Shown here piece after piece: positions 45,201-60,200 of a DNA stretch of 64,000 nucleotides. Each line of letters starts with the position of its first letter. The stretch's first letter is position 1. The notes beneath the pieces are model-generated. The model searched no databases, was not told the origin of the DNA, and saw only the letters and a program-made list of their open reading frames with translations. Made by a program: the position numbers and the translations under genes. This stretch comes from a bacterium (GTDB lineage Archaea; Nanoarchaeota; Nanoarchaeia; Woesearchaeales; UBA10216). The stretch covers positions 1 to 64,000 of the forward strand of contig JAAGZO010000262.1 of the NCBI GenBank assembly GCA_024206195.1. The letters run 5' to 3'.

Positions 45201-48200
45201 GGCTTGGGTTAAGAATAACGGAGGAGAATATTTCAGATCAATAGCATGTAACGGCAGGCTTGCATCAGGATATGGCGGATGGTGTTTCTATCTTGACAAT
45301 ACGAACCAGCTTAGATTCCGTGTTAATAATGAGAGCTTAGCTGTTCATTCAGCAATTGTTGGTGGCTTCAGTGATACAGACTGGCATCATGTGGTAGGAG
45401 TATATAATAAAACTCATGTTTCATTGTATGTTGATGGAGAAATCAAGGAAACAACAACTTTCCTAGGAGAACATAGCGGACAAGCAAACTACTCTACTTA
45501 TATTGGTGCAGAAGGTTATAATCATAGATTATCCTGGAATGGAACATTAGATGAAGTTAAGATCTGGAAACGTGATCTGACACCTGCTGAAATCAATGCT
45601 TCATACAATGCAGGATTATATAGACTTGAAAGAAACTTCACTGTCTTACCAGAAGGAACATATAATTACTCAGCTTATGTGATAGATAAAGCTGGAAATA
45701 GCGATGTGACTGAAACAAGATTTGTAACAATAGATACTTCTACTCCTGTGATTAACTATGAATACCCTACGGATGCAAATGACTCTGCTGTGAGCAGAAG
45801 CTGGACGTATGTGAACGTTACAGTGTCAGATGCAGATGATGTTTCGGCATTCATAGACTTCAACAGAAGTTTGGTTGGTTACTGGAGCTTTGACAGCTAT
45901 AATTCAACGCATGTTCATGATAATTCGACATATGGACATGGCGGTGAGTTCACAAACTTCGCAGCTAACACAACTGTTGCAGGTAAGCGAGGACAAGCAA
46001 TAGAGTTTGATGGAGTTGACGACTTTATTAATTTCAGCAATCAAGGCATTTTCAATACTGCTCATCAAACAATATCTGCATGGGTTTATGTGAAAAATAA
46101 AGATGAACCTTCGATTCAGGGAATTGTAACAAATGGAGTTACCAGTTATTCACGAAATAATTTAGTTATAGAAGCAGACAGGTTTAGGTATTATCTCGGA
46201 AACGGTTCAGCTCAGGTTGAAGTTGTTTCTGATGAAGAGGTACCTGAAAACAGTTGGGTTTTCTTAGCTGCTACTAAAGATTTCAATGTTAACACCACAG
46301 TTAAAATGTATGTGAATGGTGTGCTGCAATCTGATGTTGAAACCTTGCTTGGAGACAGCGATCTATCAGTTGATCAATTAATAGTTGGTTACTTGAACGA
46401 TGCAGATAGATATTTCAACGGTTCAATTGACGAAGTAATGGTCTGGAATAGAGCACTGAGCGAGGAGGAAATCAATGCTTCATTCAACGCAGGCGTATAT
46501 AGATTGCAACGTAACTTTACTGGATTACCAGATGCTGAGTATAACTTCTCTGCTCATGTTATTGATGCTGCAGGAAACACCAAGGCTGCAGAGACAAGAA
46601 CAATAACAATTGACTCAGTCACTCCTTTGATTAGCTTTATCGATCCAACTGATACAAATGGCAGTGCTGTGAGTAGAGATTGGACATATGTGAATGTTTC
46701 AACCTCAGATACAAATGACATGTCAGCATTCATAGACTTCAACAGAAGCTTGGTAGGATACTGGAGCTTTGAGAACTACAATTCAACGCATATACTTGAC
46801 AACTCTACGTATAGAATTAATGCTAAATTAAAATATTTGAACCATACTGGCAGTGCAGATGCTGCAGGCACTAACAGCATGCGGTGTGAGGATGATGATA
46901 CATTTAATGCTGTCAATGACACTTATGTTGGTTGGACATTTAAAGCATTAAATGGAGCTGCAGCAGGACAGTCTACAACAATAAGCTCTTATCACTTCTA
47001 TGGCTTTGCAAATAGAACGCTCTACTTTGAAAGCGCGCTTTCTGGCTTTGCTCAAGGAGACAGTTATGCCATGTGGTATGATCCAGAAGGACCATCTCAT
47101 ACTGATGCAGGTAAATTTGGAGGTGCAAGAGTATTTGATTATAATGCAGATTATCTTGACTTAGGTGATGACTTAAGTCTGAATCTGTCTGATGCACTCA
47201 CTATTGAGACATGGGTAAAGACTGTTGACCAATATGGCTTCTTGGTGGCAAAAGACACATCATATAGGGAGCCATTCAGACTTATGATTGAATCTGGAGG
47301 AAGGGTAGATGCTTTTGGTACAATTGATGGAACTAGTTGGGACTGGTGGGCAACAGGTACTTACATTGATGATGATGAATGGCACCACTGTGTTATGACC
47401 TTTGATAAGGATGTTGGAATGAAAATATATGTTGATGGACAGCTGGAAGGAACAGACACCACAACAGGCTCATTACGTGCAGATGCCAGTGCAAATGTTT
47501 ATGCTGGTTATGGTATGGGTTATGGTGGCCGTACTACTGGTGATTATCACTTTAACGGAACGCTTGATGAGATCAGGATCTGGAACAGGGCATTGAGTGC
47601 TGATGAAATCAACGCTTCTTTCAACGCAGGCATTTATAGATTGGAGAGAAACTTCACTTCCTTAGCTGAAGCTACTTATCCATACTCTGCATATGTAATA
47701 GATGCAGCTGGAAATAGTGATGTTACTGAAACAAGAGAGGTCACGATTGATACTATTACTCCTGTGATTAACTATGAATACCCTACGGATGCAAATGACT
47801 CTGCTGTGAGCAGAGACTGGACATATGTAAATGTCTCAGTAAGCGATGCAAATGATGTTTCGGCATTCATAGACTTTAATAGAAGCTTGATTGGATACTG
47901 GAGCTTTGATAGTTATAACTCGACGCACTTACATGATAATTCGACTTATAGCAGTGGCGGAGAGTTCATGGGAAGCCTTTCAACAGACAACATAACAGAA
48001 GGAAAGCGTGGAATGGGAATGAAGTTTGACGGAATATCAAATTACATTAATTGCAGTGCTGATCAAAGATTTAATCCTGGTCTTGGAAACTTCACTGTTG
48101 AAGCATGGGTAAACATCCCTGCAGGTTATACTCCTAGTGACTTTAGGGCAGTACTTGGGAAACACTCAAACGAGTCAGATGGTAACCCTTGGAGTGTCTA

Positions 48201-51200
48201 TGTGACACATTACACATTAGGAATAAATAGTACAGGTTATCCTATCTTTAATGTTGGAAACGGAACACACAAAAGGTTCCCTATAGGTTCTTATGCGATT
48301 AATGACAGCCAGTGGCACCATCTTGTTGGAGTTATAAAGCATGACAATGCTGTTGAATTGTATGTGGATGGTGTTCTTGATGCGTACACTCCAACTGGTA
48401 TAATCAATGTTTCACCTCAGAACGCTTTGGGTATTGGTTCTTCAGGTTCTGATCAATTTAGATACATTGAAGGCACGATAGATGAAGTAAAAATCTGGAG
48501 CCGCGCTTTATCTGTTGATGAAATCAATGCTTCATTCAATGCAGGTGTCTATAGATTGCAGCGTAACTTCACAGGACTGCCTGATGCAACATACAATTTC
48601 ACAGCGCATGCTATTGATGCAGCAGGAAATATAAACTCAGAAGAGACAAGGACAATAACAATTGACTCAGTCACTCCTGTGATCAGCTTTGTTGACCCAA
48701 CAGATACAAACGGCAGTGCAGTTAGCAGAGACTGGAGTTATGTAAACGTTTCAGTATCAGATACAAATGACATGTCAGCCTTCATAGACTGGAACAGAAG
48801 CCTGGTTGGATATTGGAGCTTTGAAAGATACAATTCAACGCATATCTTTGATAATTCATCATACGAGAATGATGGAGAATTCGTGAACGGATTGAATATC
48901 AGCAACATAACAGCTGGAAGAAGAGGTAAGGCCTTGAAGTTTGATGGTGCTGATGATTATCTTGATACTGGCAGCAACTTCGTAGGAACATCGCCTGCTA
49001 CGGTCACCGCGTGGATTAATCTAAAATCTGCAGGTGAAAATAGCTTAGGCAGGATTGTTTGTGATAACAGGTTCCTGTTTATGACAGGAGTTAACAGGCT
49101 TCATTTCTCATCAAACGGAGGTTCTGGATGGACATCTACTCCTGTCAGTTCAATAAATTATAATGAGTGGACCTTTGTAGCTGTATCCAGAACTGCTTCA
49201 GGAGCTACAAACTTCTACATAAACGGAGCTTTAAGTGGAACTGCAGACCAAGATAGCGGAACCCCTTCATCCTTTGAGGTAAGCAATATAATTATTGGAA
49301 ATAATAATGGAACTTCAAGAGCCCTTAATGGTTCACTGGATGAAGTAACACTCTGGAAACGCGTACTAACTCCTGAAGAAATCAATGCTTCCTACAATGC
49401 TGGCGTGTACAGACTTTACAATAACTTCACTTCATTAGCTGAAGGAACATATAACTATTCTGCATATGTGATTGATGCTGCTGGAAATAGCAATGTAACT
49501 GAAACCAGAGAAATCACGATAGACACTATTACTCCTGTGATTAACTATGAATACCCAACAGATGCAGATGACTCTACTCTTGATAGAAACTGGACATATG
49601 TTAATGTCTCAGTAAGCGATGCAAATGATGTTTCGGCATTCATAGACTTCAATAGAAGCCTTGTCGGTTGGTGGAGCTTTGATAGTTATAACGTGACGCA
49701 TGTGCATGATAATTCTACCTATGGACATGATGGACTCTTTGTCAACTTTACATCTAATCTGTCAGTTGCAGGAAAGCGTGGAAAAGCAAGATACTTTGAT
49801 GGTGATAATGATTACGCAGAGATAAATGTCACTCCTGAGCTTAACATGAGTAAAGAAATTACTGTTTCAGCTTGGGTTAAATTTGATTCATTCAACACTA
49901 GCGGTGACTTGTTGGCTATTGTTTCAAGAGGTAATGATGGTGGAGATGGACATTCAGGATATGGGCCATTTGTTTTAAGTTATGATGGAAGAGAATTTAT
50001 GCGAGCGTACAGATGGGCTGTTTGGAATACTAGTTATGATCGAATTGTTATCGATTCACCTAATGGTGGTTATAATGAAACAGGTGTATGGGTTCATGTT
50101 GTTGGTACTTACAACCAAAGTGAAACAGCCATATATGTGAATGGTGTTAAAGAGGCAAGCAGCAGTTCTATAGGCATAATGAATCTAAATAACACATATG
50201 ATATTAGAATAGGTAAGGAACAATCGCATTTCTATGATTGGAACGGAACAATAGATGAAGTAATGATTTGGAATCGCGCTTTATCACCTGAAGAAATCAA
50301 TGCTTCTTTCAACGCAGGTGTATATAGATTGGAAAGAAACTTCACTGACTTGCCTGATGGATACTATAACTTCTCTGCGCATGCTATTGATGCTGCAGGA
50401 AACGTGAACTCAGAAGAGACAAGGACAATAACAGTTGATGTGCCTGTTTATGTAGAGGAATGTATGCAGCTGAACCAGTCAGGAAAGACATACAGGATGA
50501 CAACAGACATCCTTGACGAAACAACAGAATACTGTCTGAATATCACTGGAAATGACATAATCTTGGATTGTGACGGACACACAATAGATGCAGAGACTAA
50601 TGCAGACTTTGGTATCTATGCTCGCAGAGACGCTGGAGAAGCAACGAATATAACAATCAAGAATTGTAATGTGAGCGAGTGGGACGAAGCAGGAATCTAC
50701 TTTGAGAATGCTGATAATAATACACTTTGGAATGTTTCTGTTTCATCAGGTCCTAACAGTGGTATTTGGTTGGCTAACTCAAATTCAAGCAGCTTTGCAA
50801 ATATCACATTGATTGATAACAGTGCTGCTTGGCCTGATGCAGGTATATATGTTTATTATTCAGATTATAACACCTTTGCGAATATAACTGGTATAGATAA
50901 CAACTATGCTATCTCATTGAGGTACTCTGATTTCACTACAATTACAGATTCAGTTTTAGCGAATAGCACACAATTTGACTTATATTATGCTACTACGCGT
51001 TATGATGGAGGCTACGATTGTTATACAGAACTTGTGAATGTAACAGGAACTGATAACAAACCAATATTGTTCTTTAACGAGACAGTAGAACTAAGGAACT
51101 GGGATAATAATGCAAGTGAGATTCTTCTTTGTAATGCTAATAATTCCATAATTGATAATTTAACATTGTACAGAGAAGATGAAGAAAACAACGCATTATT

Positions 51201-54200
51201 CATTGTAGTTTCTGATAATGTAACTGTATCCAACTCTAATTTCACTGATCTTCAGCAGGCACTTTATGTGCACTATTCAGATAACAACACTTTCATTAAT
51301 TTGAGCTTTTCTAGCAGTTGGTCTGGTGTCTACTTGTCTAATGCCCGCTATAACAAGCTTACAAACATAACAGCTACAGAAAACAGTCATGGTATTTACT
51401 GGTATTATTCAAATTACAACACAGTAGAAAATGTGACTATGAGCGGTAACAGCGGTACTGGATTCCGTGTGAGATTCTCATCACATAATATAATTAGGAA
51501 TTCAAGATCTGAAGGAAATGAGTATGGCATATATATGTGGGACTCTGATGCAGGTGGTCCAAATACAATCTATAATAACTTCTTCAACAATACGTATAAT
51601 GTAGCTCATACAGGAACAATCTACGAGAATTTCTGGAACACTTCGCAGCAGGTTGGTGAGAGAATACACAGCGCAGGAACCAAGATTGGAGGAAACTATT
51701 ATACTAATGCAACTGGAAACGGCATTTCAGATACCTGCATTGATACAGATACTGATGGATTCTGTGATTATGCTTATAATTGGACTACAAATACTACCTG
51801 CAGCGGAGCAACATGTGGAGATAATGTTGACTACCATGTTTTGAGCAGCAAATACACTGGAACAAACCTAACAGGTTGCCAGATCCTAGACATGGCTCAT
51901 ACAGAATACAGATTATTGCAGGATGTTAACTCATCAGGAATATGTTTCCGTATACAAGCAACAAATGTAACTCTTGATTGTCAGGGTTTCCTGATAAATC
52001 ATTCACAGGGAGCAACAGGATACGGAGTATACGTTTCACCAGATTCATCTGATTATGCATCAATTAGGAACTGTAAAATTATACAAGGCAGTGCGCAGAG
52101 TAATGCACATGGAATCGATATTTACCATGGAGATTATGGTTTGATTGAGAACAACACACTTATTGTAGGTTATGGAACAGGAACCGATGGCAGTGTTGGA
52201 ATTAATCTCCGTGCTGCAGATGATTACAACATAACAAACAACAACATCACAATCAGCGGCGATGACATGAACTATGGTATTTACTTGAATTGGTCTCTAA
52301 GGAATAATGTAACAGACAACGTAATAGGAATGACTGCAACAGATGATGCAAACTACGGAGTATATCTAAGATACAATGCAGATAACAACAGAATACTAAG
52401 GAACACAATCACAATGTCCAGCTCAAGCGCTGACTTGAGCGACTATGCAATCTATCTAAGCTATGAAACATCAACAGAAACACCTGATTACAACCTAATC
52501 AGAGAAAACGTGATAACAACCTCTGGAATGTATGCACACGGCGTATATGTCTTTGGATCTTCCTTATACAAGCCAGTCTACAATAATGTAACAAACAACA
52601 CAATAACAACATCAGGAGACAATGTATATGGCATTGCATTCTCCAATGCAAACTACAGCACAGCAACCAACAACACCCTTGTAAGCACTGGAACAGATAC
52701 CTACGGCTTTTATCTGTCAAATGCAGATGGCAACCTAATGTATAATAACTGGATTAATACAGCAGGAGCAATACCTGTTTATGCTGCTTTAACAGAAGTG
52801 AACTATTGGAATACATCCTTGCAAGCAGGAGCAAACATAGTTGGAGATAACTTCCTAGGAGGAAACTATTACTCTAATTCAACTGGCAATGGATTCAGCC
52901 AGACATGCAGTGATGTGGATGATGATGGAATCTGCGATGCATCATACAATGTATCAACAGGAACAATCTGCAGCGGAGCAAGCTGTGGAAACAACACAGA
53001 CTACTTGCCACTAGCTGCTTTCGGTGACTTCACAGCGCCAATACTAACTTATGCTGACCCAACTGAGGTAAACGATACTTCAGTGAGCAGAGACTGGCTA
53101 TTTGTGAATGTATCCTTCTTAGAAGCAAACAATGATACTTCTGTGATTAGTTTCAGCGGAACAAACTACACAGTAACAAGCGGAGATGGATACTTCTATT
53201 ACAACCTAACAGGATTGAGTGAAGGAACATACACATTCTACGCATGGATGAATGATACCTCAGGAAATGAAGATGTTCTTGCAGTAAGGACAGTAACAGT
53301 AGATACAATCATACCACTTATCAACTTTACCTATCCTACAGATGCTGATTCAACTAATCTTGATAGGAACTGGACTTACATTAACGTCTCAACCTCAGAT
53401 GCAAATGAAATTTCAGCCTTCGTAGACTGGAACAGAAGCTTGGTAGGATACTGGAGCTTTGAGAACTACAATGCAACGCATGTACATGATAATTCTACTT
53501 ATGGTAATGATGGATTCTTTGGAAACTTTGCATCCAATAAGACAATTAGTGGAGTAAGGGGACAAGCATTGGAGCTTGATGGAATTGATAATTATGTTCA
53601 ATTTGCTGATTATACCGGAGTAAATAGTACATTTACTTCTTCAGTTTGGTTCAAACGAGCTGGAAATGCAGGAGGATCTTTTGACTCTTCTTACCACACA
53701 GTTGTGCGTAATATTAATGGAGATGGTGTTAGTGCTTATAGTGCAAGAATCCTAGTTTCAAGTTATGGTGCAGACGTAATAGTCCAACAAAGAAACATTA
53801 CAGGAGATCAACGCATGCTTTCAGCAGATTCACAACCATTCTATGATAATAACTGGCATTTCATCACATATGTGTTTGATGGTTATTATATGTATCTTTA
53901 TGTTGATGGCGTGCTTCAAGGATCACTTTTCTGTAACGGTACACAAACAGGTAATTACGGACCTATGATCGGAGCTCATGATGCTTCAGGAGTGGATTAT
54001 ATAGCAAACGGCTCAATTGATGAATTGATGATCTGGAACCGAGTGTTAACACCACAAGAAATCAATGCATCCTTTAACGCAGGAATGTACAGACTCGAAA
54101 GGAACTTCACCAATATTGCTGATGGAAACTATGACTTCTATGCTGGTGTGATTGATGCTGCTGGAAATAGCAACGTGACTGAGACTCGGCAGATTACAAT

Positions 54201-57200
54201 AGATACGACGTATCCTTTGATTGAGTATGATGGTGCTACTGAAGTAAATGATAGTGCTGTTAGCAGAGATTGGTTGTTTGTTAATGTGACGTTTAATGAG
54301 TTGCTTAATGATAGTGCAATTATTTCATTGAGTGGTACGAATTACACAGCGAATATGGGAGAGGATTACTTCTATTATAACTTCACAGGACTTGGTGAGG
54401 GATCATATACCTTCTTTGCTTGGATGAATGATACTGCTGGTAATGAGAATAGTACCTTGACAAGAACTGTTACATTGGATACAACAATCCCTGTGATTAA
54501 CTTTACTTATCCAACAGATGCAGACGGCTCTAAGCTTGACAGAAACTGGAGTTATGTCAATGTCTCAACATCTGATGATTCTGACAGCTCAGCATACATT
54601 GACTGGAACAGAAGCCTTGTAGGATACTGGAGCTTTGATTATACCAATTCAACGCATGTGCATGATAATTCAACGTATGGCAATGGTGGAGAGTTCACTG
54701 GCGGACTCGCAGTTGAGAACTTAACATCTGGAAAGCGTGGAAAAGCCATGAGGTTTGATGGAATAGATGATTATGTTGATGCAGGAAATGATTCCAGTCT
54801 AAGCCTTACTGAAGAGATTACAATTGAAGCGTGGGTTAGACCAGATCGCGTTGGTGGTGATGTGGGTATCGTAGCTAAAACTAATAACCTCGGAGCCACA
54901 ACTCAAGGGTGGGGCTTAGAAATGACAAACGCTGCTAATGGGCAGGTTGGATTCCAAACATATAATGGTACTAATGTAGTAGAAGCAAGAAGTACATCTT
55001 TGTTATCTCTAGGCGTTTGGTCTCACCTTGTTGCAATAAGTGATGGAAACAATATATCTATTTTCTTTAATGGCGTCTTAGAAGGTACAACATCCCTTGG
55101 AATTGGTTCGATAGTTCCAACTGCGTATCATTTGCTCATTGGAAGAGAAACCACTCAATATGATCGAAGATACTTCAACGGTTCAATAGATGAGGTCATG
55201 GTTTGGAACAGAGCTTTATCACCACAGGAAATCAATGCATCCTTCAACGCAGGAGTATACAGACTCGAGAGGAACTTCACAGACTTGCCAGATGGAAGCT
55301 ATGACTTCTATGCTGGTGTGATTGATGCTGCTGGAAATTCGAATGTGACTGAGACCAGATCAATCTTAACAGACACGATGAATCCTGCACTTAACTTCAC
55401 AGATCCAACTGAACAGAATGGAATTGCAAACACCAACTGGCTGTACATCAATGTTTCATACATTGAAGCGAACAATGACACAGCAATCATCAACTTTGAT
55501 GGAGCTAACTATACGCCAAACATGACAGGTGATACATTCTTCATCAACTTCACAGACCTTACAGATGCTACGTACAGCTTCTATGCTTGGATGAATGACA
55601 CTCTAGGAAATGAGAACTACACAGAAACAAGAACAGTAACCACAGACACTGTTGGACCAACAATAGATTATGCTGTGCCAACAGATGCAAACAACAGCTT
55701 TATGAGCAGAGACTGGATATTTGTAAATGCATCCTTTGTTGAGGTTACAAACCACACAACATACGTTAATCTGAATACTACACTGAACCAGACACCTGAT
55801 ATGGGAGAAGATTACTTCTATTATAACTTCACGGGATTGGAGGATGGAAACTATACCTTCTTTGCATGGATTAATGATAGTGCGGATAACCAGAATGCAA
55901 CTGATGAATATATAGTAACTATTGATACTACAAGGCCAGAGGTATATGATGCAATAACAAACCACTCAGAATTCTTTGTAAGAGGAGATGATACAATCCA
56001 GATAAATGTAACTGTGAATGACAAGAACATCATGAATGTCAGTGTTGGAAACAGCGTTATCTTCAACATGTCACAGGTATCTGGAAATGACACATCAATC
56101 TGGGTGCTAAACACAACAGTTTCATCCCTAGGTTGCGCTGGAGATGGAAACTGCACATTAACATTCTATACAATTGACAAGGCACTGAATGAGAACAATA
56201 CTGTAACAGTGGATATTGTGCTTGATGATTCGCCTCCTGTAATCACATCATTAACAGCATCAGCTGCAGAGTACTTCTTTATGACAAAGAACTCATCAAG
56301 TGGAATTGATGCGTACTTCAACTCACTTGCAGGAGAGGGAGCTGACCAATCAGTAATAATCGAAGTAACATACACTGAGAACAATCCAAACAGGTTCTAT
56401 GGAAACGCAACATTTAGTGACAGCCCAGCAAACGAGACAGATTCACTGCAATCATTCATAAGATACTCAATAGAAACAGATGAAAACAATGCAACTTCAT
56501 TAATCACGGTTGCAGACAAGTCAGCGAACACAGATAGTGGCATAATCAACTGGACACAGGATAATGTTGACCCACTCACAGTAGATGACTCTGATGCAAT
56601 ATTCTGGATGAACTGGTCAAATGTTTCAGTGAACGTAACACTGACTTCGGGAGACAGCCTTTCAGGCGTTAACAGGACTTACTGGTGCGTATATGATATT
56701 GGATTGGCTTCCTGTACACCAGATTCAGTGAGCTTTGACATAGACACTGTAATTAATCTAAGTTGTCCTGGAAACACAGCATGCCAGAAACAAATAAGGT
56801 ATTACAGCACAGATAATGTATCAAATATTGAGGTTATCAAACAGTCCAGGCCATTGTACTTTGCGACAAATGCAGATATTGACAATTCAAACGCATCAAA
56901 TACCAATGTATCTGATCAGTCTTATGTACGGGATTCACAGCTCTTTAATTCAACTGTTGATGCCTGTTACATCACTGGATCTGTGATCAATAATTCACAT
57001 ATTAACCACAGTACACTAAGCAGATATAATTGTACAATAATCAATTCATATGTATTTGATTCAAACTTGACATCTGTAACAGCAATAAACTCATATATAG
57101 ACCCAACAAAGGTTGTTGACTCTGTTATTTCGAATTCAAATGTAACAAACGCAACAATCTATTATTCAAGGGTTGAGAATACAACGCTGTGCAAGTCAGA

Positions 57201-60200
57201 CTTCTACTTGTACGAGGCAATTGTGCTGAATAATGTACTTGTTTCAGGACTGATCACATTCAATGGATCAGACTACTATGGACCATATGATCTGGATAAT
57301 ATCTGCGATGCAGTTGTACCAACACCAGTAGGCTCACTTTCAGTAATGCCTTCAATTGTAAAGAATAATGACAGTTTAATCTTTGAATATTCAGGAGCAG
57401 ATGTTGGTTATACAGTGATTATTCCAGAAGAGGAGCTGCAGCAGAAGCTTGACATCAATGCAACCTCCAGCTTAATTTTGAATGATGAGGGAACTTCAGG
57501 AGACCTTGCTGCTGGTGATGCAATCTACACAGGAATTTACACAATACTTGCAAACAACACTTATGCTGATGGAAACAAGACAATAATCGCGAGTGTTGAT
57601 GATAATGTTGGCAATAACTGGACTGTTATGACCAATGTAACACTTGATAATACAAAGCCAAATGCATCCATAACAATCAATACTGGAGAGGAGTTCACAA
57701 TCTTGCAGATGGTAACATTATACCTTGCATTCAATGATTCAAATGGAATAAATACCTGCAGATACAGGAATGATGAACTTGCATGGACAACCTGGGAAAG
57801 CTGCACAACAGAAAAAACATGGACACTGACAGCAGGAAACGGAAACAAGATTGTTTCATATGAAGTGATTGATGCAGCAGGAAATACCAATTTAACAAAC
57901 ACATCCATTGTGCTGAACACAACCTGGGCAATCAATATACTCACTCCAGATTCAGATAGTTATGTGAAAGACAATGTTTCAATTGAAGTATCTGCTCCAG
58001 ATGCAGCATCTTCTGTTGAGTTCAGGATCTATAATGGAACATCATACTACAATATGACAGCTGGCCTTGGAGGCTATAATGATACAAGTGCAGCTGATAC
58101 ATTCTCAGCAACATGGCAGACAGCACTATTTGCAGATATGAGCCATAATATAACTGCAATTGCGTATGATATGAATAGTAATATCCTTGGAAATGATACA
58201 AAGACTAATCTGACTGTTGATAATGTTGTTCCAGTACTTTCAGGTCCACTTCCTGATTCAACTCAGAACAGCTTGTCATTCTATACTCAGGTTACAACAT
58301 CTGAAGAATCTTCATGTAGATACTCGTTTAATGATACTGGTTATGAGGATATGGGCAGTTCATTATCCGAAGAGGCAGATAATCTTCATAGAGCTTTAGC
58401 TTCTGTTGCTTCTGATGGAGAATATTCAATCTTCTTTGTCTGTAGAGATTTGGCTGGAAATGATGGAAATGAATCAACCACTTTCACTGTTGATTCTACA
58501 CCGCCAAGCTTGAACATAACATCGCCAGCTCCAGGAAGTCTTGTAAGCGGAATAGTAACCATAGAGTGGACTGGAAATGAATCTGTTGAATCATACATCT
58601 CAATAGATGGAGATACATACATACAAACAACGACTGGAAACAGCCATACATGGAACACCTCAGCTTACCTGGATGGAACGCATACTTTGAGAATCAGAGC
58701 AAATGATTCATTTGGAAACACAGGATATTCAGGCCAAATCAATGTAGAGGTATCAAATGCACCTGGTGTTATAGTAATACTGCAACCAACCGAAACAATT
58801 GTAGACGGTAACACAACAATAGAAATCATAGCTCCTGACTACACACAATATGTCATATTCAACATATCAAATTCAACAGGAAACTATAGTTTAGATGGAA
58901 CTCGTGGATTTACAACTGATTCAAACTCAAGTGACGGATGGATTAATACCTGGGTGACAGAGAACTTTGCAGATGGATACTACAACATCACTGTATATGC
59001 ATATAATATACTTGATACACTTATTAACTCAAAACAACAGCAGTTCAATGTTGATAATAATGCACCTGCTGCCCCTATCTTATCTACATTGCCATCCTTA
59101 TCATCCACAACAACTGTTGTCCTTAACTGGAGTTATAGTGACTCTGATACTGTTTACTATAATGTGTATCGCTCACTTGAAGCTGGATTTGGAATTAATC
59201 CAGGAACACTATTGAAGAATGTTTCATCAAATGCAACAACAGATATTGTTGTAGATGGAGCATACTACTATAAGATCACTGCTGTTGACGAAGCAGGCTT
59301 AGAAAGTGCAGCAAGCAATGAAGAAAGCACAACAATCTCAACTGTATCAATCTTTGGCGTGCTGTCTGCAAACGACACGATTTTAAGGGATGGTGAGAGC
59401 TTTAAGATGTTCTTTACAAGCCCATCAACAGGACTCACTGTTACAGTAAATGCATCTGAGATGCAGAAACTTGACTCAACAGGAATAGAAGTGCTGCTGA
59501 ATGATTCTGGATTAAATGCTGATGATGCTGCATCAGATGGCATCTATACAGCAGAGTACACTGTTGATCCATCAAACACGGTAGGTGATGGAATAAAGAC
59601 AATACTTTGTGTTGCTAATAACAGTGTGAATACACGCTTTGAGTCACATGTAAACATTACCCTGGATAACACTAATCCAAATGCATCACTTGAGATTAAC
59701 TCAGGGGCTGCATCAACTGATTCAAACATTGTTTCACTTTCAATTGTTTCCAATGACAGCTTATCCGGTGTAAAGGAATGCAGATACAAGAATGATGGCA
59801 GCGGATCATGGACCATATGGGAACAATGCGTGAGTGAGCGTGTGTGGGCATTAAATAACAGCGAAGGCCTAAAAACAGTCATCTATCAGGTAATAGATTA
59901 TGCAGGAAACGTGAATGAGACAAATGACAGCATAACACTTACAACAACACCATCATCAACTACAACTGTTCTGAATATACTAACTCCGCTATCTGACAGC
60001 TTTGTGAGTGGTAATACAACAGTAACAGCTGATGCATCAGATACTGTGGAATCTGTAGAGTTCAGAATCTACAATGGATCAACCTATTACAAGCTGAATG
60101 GAACAGGAATTGGAGGAACAAATGATACAGATGCCTCAGATGGATTCTCAGCAACATGGGAAACAGGAATGTTCAATGACCGGGCTTACAACATATCTGC

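Larger units (their letters stand above)
28615..53025 (+). repeat. Super-repeat copy 2 (about 24.4 kb)
   Basis: The module order is L13-AAA-L14-H9..H13-A-B-P4-L15..L19-AAA-L20..L25-H14,H15. Relative to copy 1 it has two extra type I beta-helices (H10, H11) and two extra LamG modules (L23, L24), but two fewer beta-helices at its end. Modules at matching positions are more alike than modules at other positions, for example both second-type AAA triples and both LamG modules with the inserted subdomain. Confidence 0.85.

Noticed and set aside
5959..53025. The large direct duplication as an assembly artefact
   Set aside because: The two copies differ throughout at synonymous sites and in module number, which a false join of the same reads would not create. 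Long-read confirmation would still be useful.
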